Below, piece after piece: positions 24,001-37,710 of a stretch of DNA of 64,000 nt. Origin of the DNA: Gossypium raimondii (lineage: Eukaryota; Streptophyta; Magnoliopsida; Malvales; Malvaceae). The stretch is taken from NCBI RefSeq assembly GCF_025698545.1, contig NC_068569.1, positions 3,720,001 through 3,784,000 of the forward strand, given 5' to 3'. The position numbers were made by a program, and so were the translations under genes. The number at the start of each line of letters is the position of its first letter. The first letter of the stretch is position 1. The notes beneath the pieces are model-generated. The model was not told where the DNA came from. It made no database searches and was given only the letters and a program-made list of their open reading frames with translations.

Positions 24001-25100
24001 AGTGTTTATTATTTACCTAAAATTTATGTAAAAAGCTTAATAAAATATATAAATATAAGGTTTAAGAGTTTTTAAAACTAGAATTTTAAGATTTATAATT
24101 TAGGAAAGGGTTAGACTAGAATTTAGGATCTAATGGTTCTAAGGTCTAGAACTTAAGGTATTAGACTTTTATATGAAAAATAAATTAATTTTATTAATTT
24201 TAGAGTTAAAAATAGTAATAAAAGATAATTTGATAATTTTTATGTATTATATTATTTGTGCACTCTAAAAAATATAATGTGGCACGTTATTATTGGGTGT
24301 CTAAAAGTGAATTTTAGGATAATCCTAATCTAAGTTAAATTCTTAAAATTTTATTAAATAAAATATTTTACCTTGAGAATTAATTTGTAATATTTCAAGC
24401 ATTCAATCGTCGTTTTTTTTTCTTTTATCTTTGATAATAAATGATCCATTTATCAATTTTATTATTTTTTCTCCTATTATCCAATCTCTTCAAATATAAC
24501 ACGAAAAATCCAAGAGATCAAATTAGAGATACACCTTGCACAGATTTTTATATTAAATTAGATCATTATTAATCACTTTAGAAATGACTCTCAGTTCTCA
24601 GTTGACTATGTTTTAGTATATAAATTTTTTTTTTTGAAAAGATATTATTTTTTTTTCAAATTTTTTACTTATTTTTCTAATTTCAAACAACTACTTGTTT
24701 AAGAACCAAAGCAGGCATAAATGCTGGAGTGCGAAGTTTGAATCATAGTTATTGATATCGCATTAATACTGCTGGTGCCGCATGGTAGGATTTAAACTTT
24801 CGATATGTTTGAGCTGTTTTTGATCCATTAGCATTTCCATGTCATGCTCATATTGTATTCAAAATAGTCAAATCAGCAGGGAGGATGATGAACCAGAAAT
24901 AAACAACCAAATAACAGGAAGCTATAATTCCATTCATCTAGACAATTTCTGAATATTGTCAATAAATGTATCTCATAAATATAAAACGGAACGGAAAGTG
25001 AAAAATGGGGATTGTGTAAAGAATGGAAAATTATTGACCATCTTCTTTCTTCCCCAAAACGCAATCTAGCCTAACTTACAGGAGACTTAAGGAGGTGGAT
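21043..25100. other. AT-rich intergenic region
   Basis: Mostly AT-rich DNA without supported coding sequence. It holds the Tourist-like palindromic pair near 22709-22910. It also has a locally GC-richer purine/pyrimidine island at 23450-23700, which resembles a 5' leader plus a 20-codon frame on the minus strand (23477-23539). No full gene is visible. Confidence 0.5.
22709..22910. mobile_element. Palindromic pair of Tourist-like (PIF/Harbinger) MITE copies
   Basis: Two arms of about 62 bases (22709-22770 and 22778-22839) are inverted complements with a few mismatches, around a 7-base spacer CACCCTT. The inner ends carry the family terminus (AGTTTGGATGGGCGGTG), also seen in the single copy at 32537-32686. 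The right copy seems to run on to a second terminus near 22905. The left copy is partial. The structure would fold into a long hairpin if transcribed. Confidence 0.75.
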
Positions 25101-25128
25101 CAATTGAGAGATAAAATAACCTGAGATA

Positions 25129-28100
25129 TCAGCTTTCGTACTTGCACAGGTTCTCGAATCCCATGTACTCGTGCCGCTCGATTTTCCCGATCATGTTTGA
25201 TATGCCAACACCACCTACCAAAAGTAAGCCAAGAATTGTTTTTTGACAAGTTTGAAGCCAAAAAAACAAAAGTCTGTCAAAACAATTGGAGGAATATCAA
25301 AGCTCACCTAGTGATATTGCACTGACAAATATTGTGGAGGCTAGAATGAAGATGATCAAAGATGCCCTTCCAAATAAAATTATCAGCTTTCGGACAACAT
25401 GCTGTCCGATAAAGGCAGCAACTGTAGCTACCCCAGTGAAGTAGAGAGCTGCAAAATAAAGTACGGAATACGTAATGTAACTCCTTGGAAGATGTGGAAC
25501 AACGATATGTTCATGTAGACGCAACATCCCTTGCAGGTTTCAATGTTCCCTTTTATTTCAATAATAAAATTATCGCACTGTTGAGATACCAACTTACCGT
25601 AAGGTACTGGAAAACGCTTCAGAAGGTAATATTCTACAACAGACATGGACGAGGAAAATGTCATGGCAAAGGTAGCTGTAGCACTTGATACCTGCATGGA
25701 AGTTGGTAGGAAGCCAAAAGAACAAAAATAACAAACATTGGATCATCTTCAAGGTCATAATGAGACAAGATCTGATTTTCCCTCCAATGTGATCATCATT
25801 CCAATTAACATATGAAGGATAAACTTCAAGGCTATGACTACACATTCAAAGGGCACAAAGAAACTCACTTGAGGAGGGACACCCAACTCCAAGAATAGTG
25901 GACCCATGATAAATCCTCCTCCTAGGCCAAGTAGACCGCCGACAACTCCAGCTAGTACTCCAAAAGCACAGTAGGTAACAAGCTGGGCTACTCGAAAACT
26001 TGTGCCATCTTCTCCCTTGGATGCAATTACTCTATACCCTTTATAGAGACTAACTGCCTCGTATAGAGATACCCCAAGTGAAACTGGGATCTGGACAGAA
26101 AAAGGATACATTCAACCAGGTCTCAAAGAAATCATTGTGACGAGGATCAATGATGATCCTCAATGTCAAACAATTATATCTAGATCATGCCAGTCAGCAT
26201 TGCAAAGAGGCAAAAAAGATAGAATGTACCTGCAGCAAGTTCAACACCCAATACAATGCTGAACAAGTAGTTGTATTATTCTGTTGCCAAAAGTCGTGTT
26301 CATCAGTTATGCCTCAATGATTCATATTCTGTTAAATATTTGAACCATAAAAAATGGCAGAGGAAATATAACCTTGGTAATCTGCAGTACAAGGAATGCA
26401 ATCCAAACGAAACAAAGGAGTCCAAGTTCTTTCCAACAAACATTCTCCAAAATAGAGACCTGCAATGGCGGTGTTATTAATATTGAAAACAAAAAGGAAC
26501 TTGGTAACAGCAGATTACAAAGTCGACCTACTTCTTTATCTGAGTTGTCCTTAGGAGGATCACTGCTTGGGCCACTAGGAAGAGGCTTGTATTCCACATC
26601 TCCACTACCAGTTTCTGATATCATATGACAAGTATATGGGCTCAGGTCAGAACGAAAAGCATGAGGAAAGGATCACCAAATGATCTTAAGAACCAACTAA
26701 AGGAAAAAAAAACAAAGTAAACAACTGACCAGTTGGTTCCAAACGCCTAGCGGCCTCCTAAAATCCAAGAGAAGAAGCTTTCAGATAGTTAGCAATTAAT
26801 TTTAATAATATAAACACAACACACACTGAATGAGAAAGTCACTTCATTGTTTTTAGTAGATTAAGCAGCAAAAAGATAAAATTCTGAAAGAAATTATCCA
26901 GAAGTTGTCAGAGCTTATGGTATTCTGAAATAAAAAATCCTTGAAATCTTTCAACTGGCCATCGATGAAAACAAAAATAAATTATTTTAAAAGTTTTGAC
27001 AATCGCTGCACATCAGTATGAGTGAATGAGTTAAAAGAAATCACCTTTTTCAATATGGTTTCCTTTTTCCACGTTTCTACACCCTTGAAGAATGCCTTTG
27101 TTGATGTTCCTGCAAACCATCCGATTGATTGAAATTAAAGATCGTTCTACAAGAACATTATGCCCAGCAAACGCAACACTAAATCAGCCAAGCATTACCT
27201 AGAAAGAGAATAATAAGTAAAACTGTGACCATCCAATCTGCAAAGAGCACATTAAAAGTGACTCCAATGCTAATTCCCATCATGAGCATTGGCTGGATAA
27301 GAAGAGCCAAATCATAATCAATGATAGGCATATCCAGTGTAGGATGCCTTAGCTTAAGGTTGTAGTAAACAGTTGAAGCTGCTGCACCCATGATCATACC
27401 TAGGAAAATGCCAAAAAAACACAAAGCATAAACTCATCTATATTATATCAGGCTCATTCGTTTTGGTAATCACTGACTAATAGGATTCAGAATTCTCACA
27501 TTAATGCATTTATAACTCATATAATTTTTGGAAGCATCAAATCAAAATACACCTATTTATTTCCCTCGTTAGTGTTGGCTAGGAAATTCCAAAATCTAGG
27601 AATCGAAGTTAGCTTACAAGCAAAACCGTAGCTGCAATTTTCAATTACTGAAGTATGGATCAACACAAAAATAGAGATGAGTAGATTCCTTTCTTTTATT
27701 TTCTTTAAAACCAAACTCAGTGTTCTGATACAGCAACAAAATCTTTTAATAAATTCCCTTTTTTTTTACATTTCAAGTGACCTCCTGCACCTGAGCTATA
27801 CGCTTAAGCTCAAGAACAAATCAAACTAGATAAGAAAGGGTGTTTAAATATATACATACATATAGACAGAGAGAGAGAGAGCGAGTGAGAGAGAGTGATA
27901 AGAAAGAGTTTGTTAAAAACAACATATTGAAGAAATCCTTTTCTCTTGATTCTTGAAAAGTGAAATTGGTAAACATATTAACTAAAAGGAACACTTTACC
28001 CAGAAGAAACACGGTACTTTTTTTTTCCCCAGTTTTTCGTTATTATTTGCTTCATAAAAATTTTCACCATCTTCTTTATCTCTCCTAAACATTAAAAAAG

Positions 28101-28683
28101 AAGAAGAAGAAGAAGAAGCTTATTTGAACATAAACATCGGATTCAAAAAACTTACATTTCGAAATAGCTGTGGATGATTTTGCATCAAACCCAATAATAA
28201 GGCTAAGCATAGGAACAAAAATGCCACCTCCACCAACTCCACCTACACTCCCAAACGCTGCTCCAAAGAATCCAATTATACTTCCCAGCACAATTTGCCA
28301 ATTAAATTCCATTTCCTATTCCCCGAAAAACATTAATCAAAAAGGTTAAAAAGCTATAAACTAAGATTAAAAAAAACCCAATTAAAGACGTTAAAACAAC
28401 AACCCAGCGAAGTGAAAAGGAAAACATTTTTATGATTTGTAAAAAGGAATTCTAATGGTGTGTATATACTTACAGGCCAAACATGGTGATAACCTGATTC
28501 ATCAGATTGCCACAAGAAGTTAATAGCTTTGAGGAAATAATTATTGTTTGTTTCAGACTCCTTGACAGATTCTCCATTCCTCAAGCTTCTCTCAGCTGAA
28601 ACTAGCATAAAAGCTACACCAAAATTGAAGAAATTCAACATTATCGACCTCAAAACACTCGGTTTTACACCAAATTTCGCCAT
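25129..28683 (-). CDS. Sulfite exporter TauE/SafE family membrane protein, 12 exons, 475 aa
   Basis: Minus-strand exons: 28474-28683, 28156-28315, 27199-27399, 27045-27109, 26730-26757, 26532-26614, 26373-26459, 26230-26280, 25869-26090, 25598-25691, 25308-25448 and 25129-25214. All GT-AG junctions keep frame, giving 475 codons plus TGA, matching plant members of about 475 aa. A signal-like N-terminus ([16 protein letters not shown]) is followed by paired TauE/SafE repeats. Each repeat has its glycine-rich signature: [17 protein letters not shown] in the first and [18 protein letters not shown] in the second. A charged cytosolic linker ([13 protein letters not shown]) lies between them. Bacterial relatives export sulfite or sulfoacetate. 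Plant members are multi-pass membrane proteins of mostly unknown substrate, so transport of a sulfur anion is only family inference. An in-frame upstream ATG at 28722 would add 13 residues. I prefer 28683 because the signal-like segment then lies nearer the N-terminus. Confidence 0.94.
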
Positions 28684-29230
28684 CTTGATAGTAAAACTCG
28701 ACCAACTTTTTGTTTTTGACACTCTCGCTCTTCTAACAAAACAAATAAGACACCTTTTTTGGTATCAGAATCTCTCCTTTTCTACCGTTAGCTGAGAAAA
28801 GAACAACGTCAAAAAGGAGTTCAGTTTCCAAGGATGCAAAATGGATGAAAACAAACAAGATTAGATTTAGGGATTCAAAACCAAAAATAAAAACGATTGT
28901 AGAGAGATGATTTTTTCGGATTTGAGATTTGGAAAAAAAAAACGTGAACGCAGAAAATGAAGAAAAGAATCACAATTCTTCGGCACTACGACTCACGTCT
29001 CTGTTTTTCTCTGTGAAAAAAGAAAAATGACTTTCTAAACATAGCGCGCTCGAGAAAATAAATACAGAATAAAGTGGATAACAATAAAACTGAGATCTTT
29101 CTCTTTAAATTTTTATCATTAATTTTCTTTGTTTTGACGCAGTTTGTTTGCGGTTAGGTGGGACTTGGATAGGTTGCCTATTTGCCCCATTCACCATTCG
29201 GGTGGACCTCCATATCCATCTCGCCCGTTC

Positions 29231-29591
29231 TAGAGGTGCTCATGGCCGGTTGGCCCGGCCCGATAGCCAGCCCGAAATATGAGAGGATTCGGGTAAAATA
29301 TAGGCCCGAAATATGGGTTTGGACAAAAAAACGAGGCTCATTTTCTCAGCACTTTTTCAGCCCGGCCCGAATATAATAAATATTTTTTTTTATTTTTTAT
29401 TTTTAAAATATTTTTAAAATACTATTTTATTTTTTAAAAATTTTTATGGTGTTTATTTAAAAAATGGGCCGGGCCGGGCCCGGGCTTATATTTTTTCCGG
29501 GCCGGGCCTATACAAATTTTCAGGCCCATATTTCAGGCCAGGCCGGGCAAAAAAAATTTTCTGAGCCCCGCTCGGCCCATGAGCACCTCTA
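29231..29591. mobile_element. hAT-type MITE, copy 1, with 8-bp target duplication
   Basis: Terminal inverted repeats TAGAGGTGCTCATGG... and ...CCCATGAGCACCTCTA enclose 361 bases rich in GGCCCGGCC-type blocks. The flanking octamers GCCCGTTC (29223-29230 and 29592-29599) are identical. An 8-bp duplication and a terminus fitting the YARNG rule both mark the hAT superfamily. There is no transposase, so it is non-autonomous. Confidence 0.9.
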
Positions 29592-29812
29592 GCCCGTTCA
29601 TACAACATTTTACTTTCCGTGTTACTTTGGTTAAACTTAGCTATTAGTCCTTTGCAAAAATTGTAGATTTAATCTTGTAATTTGGTTCTTTTAATTTATG
29701 TAATTTTCAAATCAAAAGATCAATTTTAAGCTCATTATGTTAGGTTTTATTTCCAAAATTTAATGCAGTAAACATATTTCCATATGTGTAATACTACATC
29801 GGTAGAGGTGCT

Positions 29813-30168
29813 CATGGGCTGGGCGCCCGGCTCGACGGCCCGCCCGAAATATGGGAGGGTTTGGGTAAAAATATAAGCCTAAAGTATGAGTTTGGGCAAA
29901 AAATGAGGCCCGTTTAGAAAACAGGTTGAGCCTCGGGCAACACTTTTTTGGCCCGGCCCGAACATATAATAAATTTAAATTTTAAAATTTTTTAAAATAA
30001 ATTTTTGGTGTTTATTAAAAAAACAGGTCGGGTTGGGCTCGGGCTTAGGATTTTTCCTGGGCCGAGCCTGGACAAAATTTTAGGCCCATATTTCGGGCAG
30101 GGCCGGGCTCGGCCTGGCCTAGGACACGGGCCAAAATTTTTTCTGGGCCCGACCCATGAGCACCTCTA
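29813..30168. mobile_element. hAT-type MITE, copy 2 of the same family
   Basis: It has the same termini (TAGAGGTGCTCATGGG and its complement) and the same internal GGCCCGGCC-rich layout as the element 221 bases upstream, in the same orientation. No clear flanking duplication is left, so this copy is probably older or its flanks have decayed. Confidence 0.85.
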
Positions 30169-30199
30169 CATGTTGACTTGTTATTTTTACGTATTACTC

Positions 30200-33100
30200 A
30201 AAATTTCAGTTAATAGATTAACAAGTGTTATTTGCATCAAGACTAAAATTTCAAAATTCAAAAAATATATAGACTTAGAATGATCCTATTGGAGAATATG
30301 AACTAAATCTATATTTGTACGGATAGTACGAGATTGAATTTAACCGGATACTGTTGTTGTTTGGGCTAGGCTATAATTTCATATTTTGAAAAGAATATGA
30401 ACTAAAATAGACCAATTTTAAAAAAGTATAAAAACTAAATTTAATCAAATTAAAAGTATAATGAATATATCTCTAATTTTTACAAAGTACAGGGACTAAT
30501 TCATAATTTAACCTGTTAATCTCCTTTTATAAGTAGAAAGTTGGAGAAAAAGGACTGAATCTAAGGAAAAAAAAAAAAAAAGCAGGAAGGTCCAAAGTTC
30601 CGTCCTTCTAATTTCCGCCCGTCAAATTTACATGTTCCACTTACTCTTTTTAATAATTCAATCATTATAGCTATCAAGTTTAAGTTAAAGAAATAAAATT
30701 TATCTATTTATTTTATAAGTCATCCAAATATGTAAGTAGATTTCTCTCTATCTAAAAACTAGTAATATTAAATATGTTAATATAAACAATATTTTAAATC
30801 TAATAAGTACAATTATATTAATAAATTAAATTATTAAAAATTACTATAATCAATTTATATCAATATAAATAAATCTCTACCTAATATTATTTTGCATTTA
30901 CTTAATTTAACATTGACTTAGATGACAATAATCAATTTGTATAATACAAAAATTAATAACAAATTCCACGCAAATCGCTTATAATAACAAAATTTAACTA
31001 TTATTATTTAAATTATCACTACAATTTTAAAATTAAAAACATGCATATAATACAAAAATTAAAAGAAGCCGTTGCTTTTGTTAGAATGAAATCATGGCCC
31101 AAGCTTCTTGTCGTTATAAATCAAGCGGTAGGTTTTCATTAAAGGCGACGATAGAAAAAGAGTCTCCGTTTGTGTTTTATTCAATCATATCGTTGACATT
31201 AAATTTTTTGAGCAAATCTTAATCATTTGCGTAGAAAATTAAATAAGATGGCCTGTATTATTAGATTTGAGGAGATGTATAAGTGCACGTAATTATAAAT
31301 AGGTGGGCAGGTGCCAGGTAGGGACATTGATTTAACTTGTAAAATTAAGTGCTGAACCCCATTCTATAACATATAATTGGGTCTCACTGTGCCCCGACTC
31401 ATATATTAGCCACAAACTCACATCAATTTGTTTATAAATTCCAATTATAACAATTATAAAACTATAGAAAATGAATAAATGCACATCAAGATTCATCCCA
31501 TCAATATTCAAAAATTACAAATTTATTTTAAAATTATAATATATATATATATAATTTAAATAAAAGTCATATCTCAAATAAACTTGGACAATAAATGTCA
31601 AAAATCGATATACATTTATTATTTTGAAAATACTTACTAGTTAACAGTATTTTAATAAAATATTACTTACATATATCTAATTTATTATTTTGATACATAA
31701 ATTCAGTACACATTTTAATGAAAAATTTGTTACTTATTTTTCATAATAATAAAACATTATTAAAGACACCATTAAATAAATTCATATACAAAATATTTTC
31801 TATTTTTAAATTATTAAACGTAAATCGACTCAATCAATAAACTCTCGATTGATTTTTACCTATTTATGGTATAAACGTAGACTCTAATTTTATTTGATTC
31901 TTAATAAATATTGACTCTTACTAAAATATTAATGGTAAGATAATATAGTATGCAATACTTTATTGATTTTATAAAACAAAATATTACTAAGTGTGAATAT
32001 TATACCAATTCATATATTAATAAAAAGTAAGGTTATTATAAAAGATTAACCTATTTTTAAATACAATTTTAGTAAATTATTTAAAATATTTTTAAATGAA
32101 TTTTAATATGTATTGCTAATTTAGTAATTCTTTAAAAATTGTGTCATCTATTTTTTTTATAAATAGTGTCCATAAATAAATAAAAACTTTTAATGAATTT
32201 TAAAATATAGTACTGATTTATACGAAATCCAAGAACCTAAAAATATCTTTTCAAATTTTATAAGAGTCTTAACTCTATTGCCATGACATTGCTGCTTTTG
32301 CACGAGGATGTAGGCTCAAGTACGCTGCAACACATTATTCTTTTATTTACAGGTTGGAGAGCAGTTTTAGCATTGTTTAAAAAAAAAAGAACAGATATTA
32401 TTAAAAATTGTTTAATATTTTTTTAATCTTTTTATGTATTAATTTCGTAATTAAAGTATTAATAAAATCTTAACTTAATTAATACAAAATTTGAACAATT
32501 CAAAGCCGCACCGGTAAAAAATAGTTTCTTTTTTAAGGGTGGGTTTGGATGGGCGATTGGGTGCGGTGCGGTGCGTTTAATTTACTTTTTGTCTCACGCT
32601 ACAGTATCGCTACAGTATCTAATCTCACCACCACCTCTGTTTTTACACTAACTGCAGGTAAACGCACCGCCCATCCAAACTCATCCTAAATCAAAATTAC
32701 CGTTTAAGTTAAAATGGAATTATACTTTGAAAATATTAGTACCGCTGAGCATGATGCATGAAAGCATGAGAAATCAATATTTAATCATTTATTTTATTGT
32801 ATAAAAAAAAAACAACCATTTATTCTATTGCCTTAGCGTAATTCAACCCCATGTTAGATCACGTGTAAATGTCTCCGATATTAAACGAATAGCAGTAAAC
32901 GTCAGACGACACCGAATGCCGCGAGGGAACAGAAAATTAATTTTCATTTCCATTTCTATTTTGATATTAATTTTCGATATTCTGATAAGGCTTTATGTCT
33001 ACTACTTCATGGAGAATAAGATTTATTATTATAAAAATAAAAATATCAGGTTCATTATTATTACTAGATCATGAGGTACTATAATTGATATGATAAAATA

Positions 33101-36100
33101 TAAAATTATATTATCGATAATCTCACAACTGAATTAAGATTAATTATAATTTTAAGTAATATATTTGATATTAATCAAGAGGAGTATATATTTAAGAATG
33201 TTTGATTTTAATAAATATATAATAATATAATCAATAAATTCTATCTAAATTTAATATTTTATACATCAGTTGCATGTGTCCTCATCACATTCACAAATCT
33301 CTAATGTTTTTTTTTTACTCCAAGAAAATTCAATTTATTGATTTCAATTAAAAATATATATTTATACAGCAATAAGTTAGATAAAGCCAAGTCTTGAAAT
33401 CCATATCAAGGGGAGACGACGACGTCTAATAAATTTTAACCTTATTAGTACGATTTACATAAATATTTAATCGGGCAGCTGATCTCAGTCTGACTTGTAA
33501 TTTGTAACTACATATTAGTCCTTACCTAATTGATTATAAAAAACATATAAATTGGCTATTATAGTTGTACCAGTGTTTTCACTTAATATATTAGGAACGG
33601 ACATTTCTGTATCTGATTTGTGAATATGAACAAAGGCTTCGCAAGTTGGATATAAATAATGCAGCATGCCATGGGCATGGGAGATTCAATCAGCGCATCC
33701 TAATTATGACATTAATGAATATTCTTTCTATAAAAAATATTATTTATTTCTTCAAATTCAATAATAATAATAAAAATTAACACGCCAAGTGCAACTCCTT
33801 TTAAATCTTTGTAAAATCAGAAATATGAACCTTAAATTTCAAAACAGACTCTAGCAGAAATTTTACAATAACAGTAAAATTTTATAATAATAATTAGCTA
33901 CCAGTGGTTGAACAACTTGACATTAATATCAGTTTTTAATACCCAGAAATAAAATAAGAGTGACGTTTGAGACTGGATTAAATAGGATGACTGACGACAG
34001 TGGCAGATTATTGCAGTTTATAAATTAATTTACCTTTTTTAAAGAACTAATTATCTAAATACGCCAACGAAGCTCGTTGGTTAGCGAATGTCATGCATGC
34101 TACTTCACCAAACTGATATTAAATTATCATAAATTAAAAGACCTTTGGTGGAAGTCATAAGAAGGAAAATTTATAGTCAAAATAACATATATTTGAAATA
34201 ATTTATAGTCATATTTAATTATCATGTATATAAATTCAAACCAAACCTACCCACTTAGGCTTAAAAAAATGCATTATTCTTACTGCTAAACAGAAAAAGC
34301 TGGATCATTGGTCATGTTAATTAAAACCATCTTCAACATGCAAATTTATGTCATTTGAACATAGGGTGTATCGGATGCATACTCACTAAAAATATGAAAC
34401 TATTAATTAGAAAAAAAGAACTATTTTTAAATAATTATAAAAATGATTAAAATAAAATAATATTGACTAAAACAGCTGAAATACATATGAAATGAAACAT
34501 AGAGATGAAGAGTAAATAAGAGAATCGACCACGTGGTTAGAAGTGAGGTTGATAATTGAGATCCTATCCAAATTTAATCGAGTACTTATCGGACCCACCA
34601 CTGTACGAATACTGTTGAGTGTTATCAACCACGGCTTTGCGTTTGATGCCGCCGTCTCCGTTGGACCATTGCTGTAACACACGTGCTAATATTCCTCTCC
34701 TTCTTATTCCAAAAAGAAAATACCCCTATCCTTTTCTTTCTTCGAGTATGCGGGAAGGTCAGCAATCGCTTTCAAAATGACCTGGGATCCATTTTTATTT
34801 GTTCCACATTTCCACTTGTGGGTTTCCCAATTTTCACTCCCACATTTTAAATTATTTGCGTTTCACACGATCAATTTAACCTTTCTCGGCACAAATGAAC
34901 GTGTCAAAAAAGATAAAAGTCGGATAAGCATTCCAAGTAAAATAATTATAAGTTGGATAAAGGATAATTATTACGATGGTAATTATGTCTGTTTTTTTTT
35001 AAATTTTAAAGAACTCTACTTATATAATTATAATATATAAAAATTTAATATAATTATTATAAAAACATAGTAATAATCTTTTAAAAATCTACTAAAGTAA
35101 CAGAGCTTAAAATAAAATTATCATATATATATATAATTACTCTAGCATTCCAATTTGAAATATTTGCTTTCTAACATTGAACATATATTTATTGTCATAA
35201 TTAGTTAGTGATCGATCAAGTATAAATAATTAATAATAAATACTATACAATCGATTGAATCTTAATTTGATTAATATAAATATTATTGTTAGTACAAGGA
35301 CACATGAATATTTTAAAATTATTCAAATGATATTAACAAAATAACATTAGTTAATTAAATTTAAATATAATTATTTATAATTATCTCAATTGATAGGCTC
35401 CAATTAAGTGAGGAGTTAGTCTAAAAAAGTGCATCCAAAATAAATTATTGGATGAATTTCCCAACTCACCGTAATGTTTCAAGTACAAAGGGATAGTCCA
35501 TTTTTGACTACCTTATCATCTGTTCACTTCAGTGTTTCTACAATATTAAACTCGTGTGCATTACTGTTCCCCTATTTAATTCAAACTTTACATAGATATG
35601 ATGTGTGCAAAATTTTGAACTGATCCGCCATTTTTGAATTCTCTTTCAGTGGGTTCACCACGTGAAATTTTAAGAAAAAGCAATGGTTCCACGTGTCTTT
35701 AAAGAAATGTTTATAAAACAATGTTTGGTCTTATAATGGAAGAAAGGGTTAAAGTTATAATATTGGTTTGATATTTTCAGTAGTAATTTGATTGATTGGA
35801 TCTGGACTAAATTTGCTGAAAATGTGGAAAAGGAAAGTGGATCTGGCTTTTTTTTTGGGATATTTGAGAAAATATTTAGGCTAAAGTTGTACGACTTCTT
35901 TCTTTAAAATTAACTCATTTTCTTAAATATCTCAAAAAATAATATTTTTTTCGACATCACTAGTTGAAAAGATAGTGGCCAAGTGTTTGTGCAGTCGCAG
36001 GTAATGATGAACCAGACTTACATTAATTGAGATGATCCAAAACACTAATCAAACAGAATCAGATTATATTAACATTACATGTGGGATTTAGTGATGGGTC

Positions 36101-36510
36101 ACGGACGTTGCCAGTTCGTGTTGTATATATAATCCCTTTGCTTCAGGACAGTTAAGATGGTCCGTTATATCAAGCGGTCCAGTAATATACCTTTTGCAAC
36201 TTGTTCATTATTGCCCCAGTTGGATCCAGTTCAACATTCCCTTTTCCCTTTTGGGATTTTTGATTAAAGCACATGCGAGGGCGGAGCCAGAGACAAAGGA
36301 AATAGACGGATTCTTTTTTGGCTTTACTGTGAAATTCACGAGCTAAAAGTTATAAAATTATTTGCTTTCAAATCCTTTAAATTTTCATAATTCGAATTCG
36401 TCCAATATTTTATATATCTCTCTCCGCATGTAATCCTCGTTGTCATATAGTTGGTATGAAAAAGAAAACTCAAACAAATACTTGATCTTTAAGAGGTTGT
36501 TTAAACGAGT
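30200..36510. other. AT-rich intergenic region
   Basis: No supported gene. Contents I can name are one Tourist-like MITE (32537-32686) and two CACGTG-containing sites, in CCACGTGAAA and CCACGTGTC context, near 35658-35697. The rest is simple AT-rich DNA. A short frame near 34467-34682 has no recognisable relatives. Confidence 0.5.
32537..32686. mobile_element. Tourist-like (PIF/Harbinger) MITE, 150 bp
   Basis: The left end GGGTGGGTTTGGATGGGCG is the inverted complement, with two changes, of the right end CGCCCATCCAAACTCATCC. TAA flanks both sides (32534-32536 and 32687-32689), the 3-bp duplication expected for this superfamily. The interior matches the palindromic pair at 22.7 kb, including the CTACAGTATC motif repeats. 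Confidence 0.85.
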
Positions 36511-36533
36511 ACTTAGGGTGCGTTTGGTTCGCT

Positions 36534-36597
36534 GTATTGGATTAGAGGTGTATTGGATTGGAGGTGTATTGGATTAGAGGTGTATTGGATTAGAGGT
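36534..36597 (+). repeat. 16-bp subterminal tandem repeat, four copies
   Basis: The unit GTATTGGATTAGAGGT repeats four times without gaps just inside the left end of the Pack-type element; one copy has a single A-to-G change. Subterminal repeats of this kind are often transposase-binding sites. Confidence 0.9.
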
Positions 36598-36730
36598 GTA
36601 ATAGCAAATCAACTGTTTGGTTGAATGTAATGGAATAGAGGCGTAATAGTAATCTTGTGTTTGGTTGAATGGAATAGAGGTGTAATAGCATAATGGAAAA
36701 AACTAAAATGACTAGAATACCCTTAGCATA

Positions 36731-37184
36731 AATTTGTTTTAGTAAATGATTATTGTTATTGTTATTTAAATTTTAATAAGATCAATAATAAATATTTTAA
36801 TCATATTTAAACATAATTATTATTAAATATATTTTAATTAAAATATATAATTTAATAAAATTCTTAATAATTAGCGTAAATTTGTTTTGGTAAATTATTA
36901 TTGTTATTGTTATTTAAATTTTAATAAGATTATTAATATCAATAATAAATAATTTAATCATATTTAAACATAATTATTATTAAATATATTATAATTAAAA
37001 TATATAATTTAATAAAATTCTTAATAATTAGCGAAATTTGTTTTGGTAAATTATTATTGTTATTGTTATTTAAATTTTAATAAGATTATTAATATCAATA
37101 ATAAATAATTTAATCATATTTAAACATATTTATTATTAAATATATTATAATTAAAATATATAATTTAATAAAATTCTTAATAAT
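36731..37184. repeat. AT-rich tandem array, about 147-156 bp unit, three copies
   Basis: Units start at AAATTTGTTTT near 36731, 36878 and 37034. Each runs through TTATTGTTATTGTTATTTAAA to TTAATAAAATTCTTAATAATTA. The copies are nearly identical, which implies recent local duplication. Confidence 0.85.
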
Positions 37185-37410
37185 CAATATTCTTATATGA
37201 ATTTACTAAAATCATAATATATGATACTATAAAATATAATTTGAAATAATTAATATTAAATATATTTCCACAGTATATTATGAATAAAAGCATAATCATT
37301 AATGTAATTCACAAAGGCTTTTACTTAAGAATATGGATCATGTATAAGAATGTACCATAGGAATTCTCTTTTGTTTCAAAAAAAAAAAACTTCACATATC
37401 ATTAAAAAAA

Positions 37411-37710
37411 CTTAATATTAAATATTCTTATATGAATTTTCTAAAATCATAATATATAATACTATAAAATATAATTTAACATAATTATTATTAAATATAA
37501 TTTAATAAAATATATAATTTAATAAAATTCTTAATATTAAATATTCTTATATGAATTTAATAAAATCATAATATATAATACTATATAATATAATTTAAAA
37601 TAATTATTATTAAATATAATTTAATAAAATATATAATTTAATAAAATTCTTAATATTAAATATTCTTATATGAATTTAATAAAATCATAATATATAATAC
37701 TATATAATAT
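37411..37710. repeat. AT-rich tandem array, 119-bp unit, about two and a half copies
   Basis: The motif CTTAATATTAAATATTCTTA recurs at 37411, 37530 and 37649 (spacing 119). A diverged relative is at about 37185. The array shares the TTTAATAAAATATATAATTT segment with the upstream array, so the two are probably related. Confidence 0.8.

Noticed and set aside
34467-34682. Short minus-strand frame rich in Thr/Ser
   Set aside because: 71 codons, no relatives recognised, isolated in AT-rich DNA.
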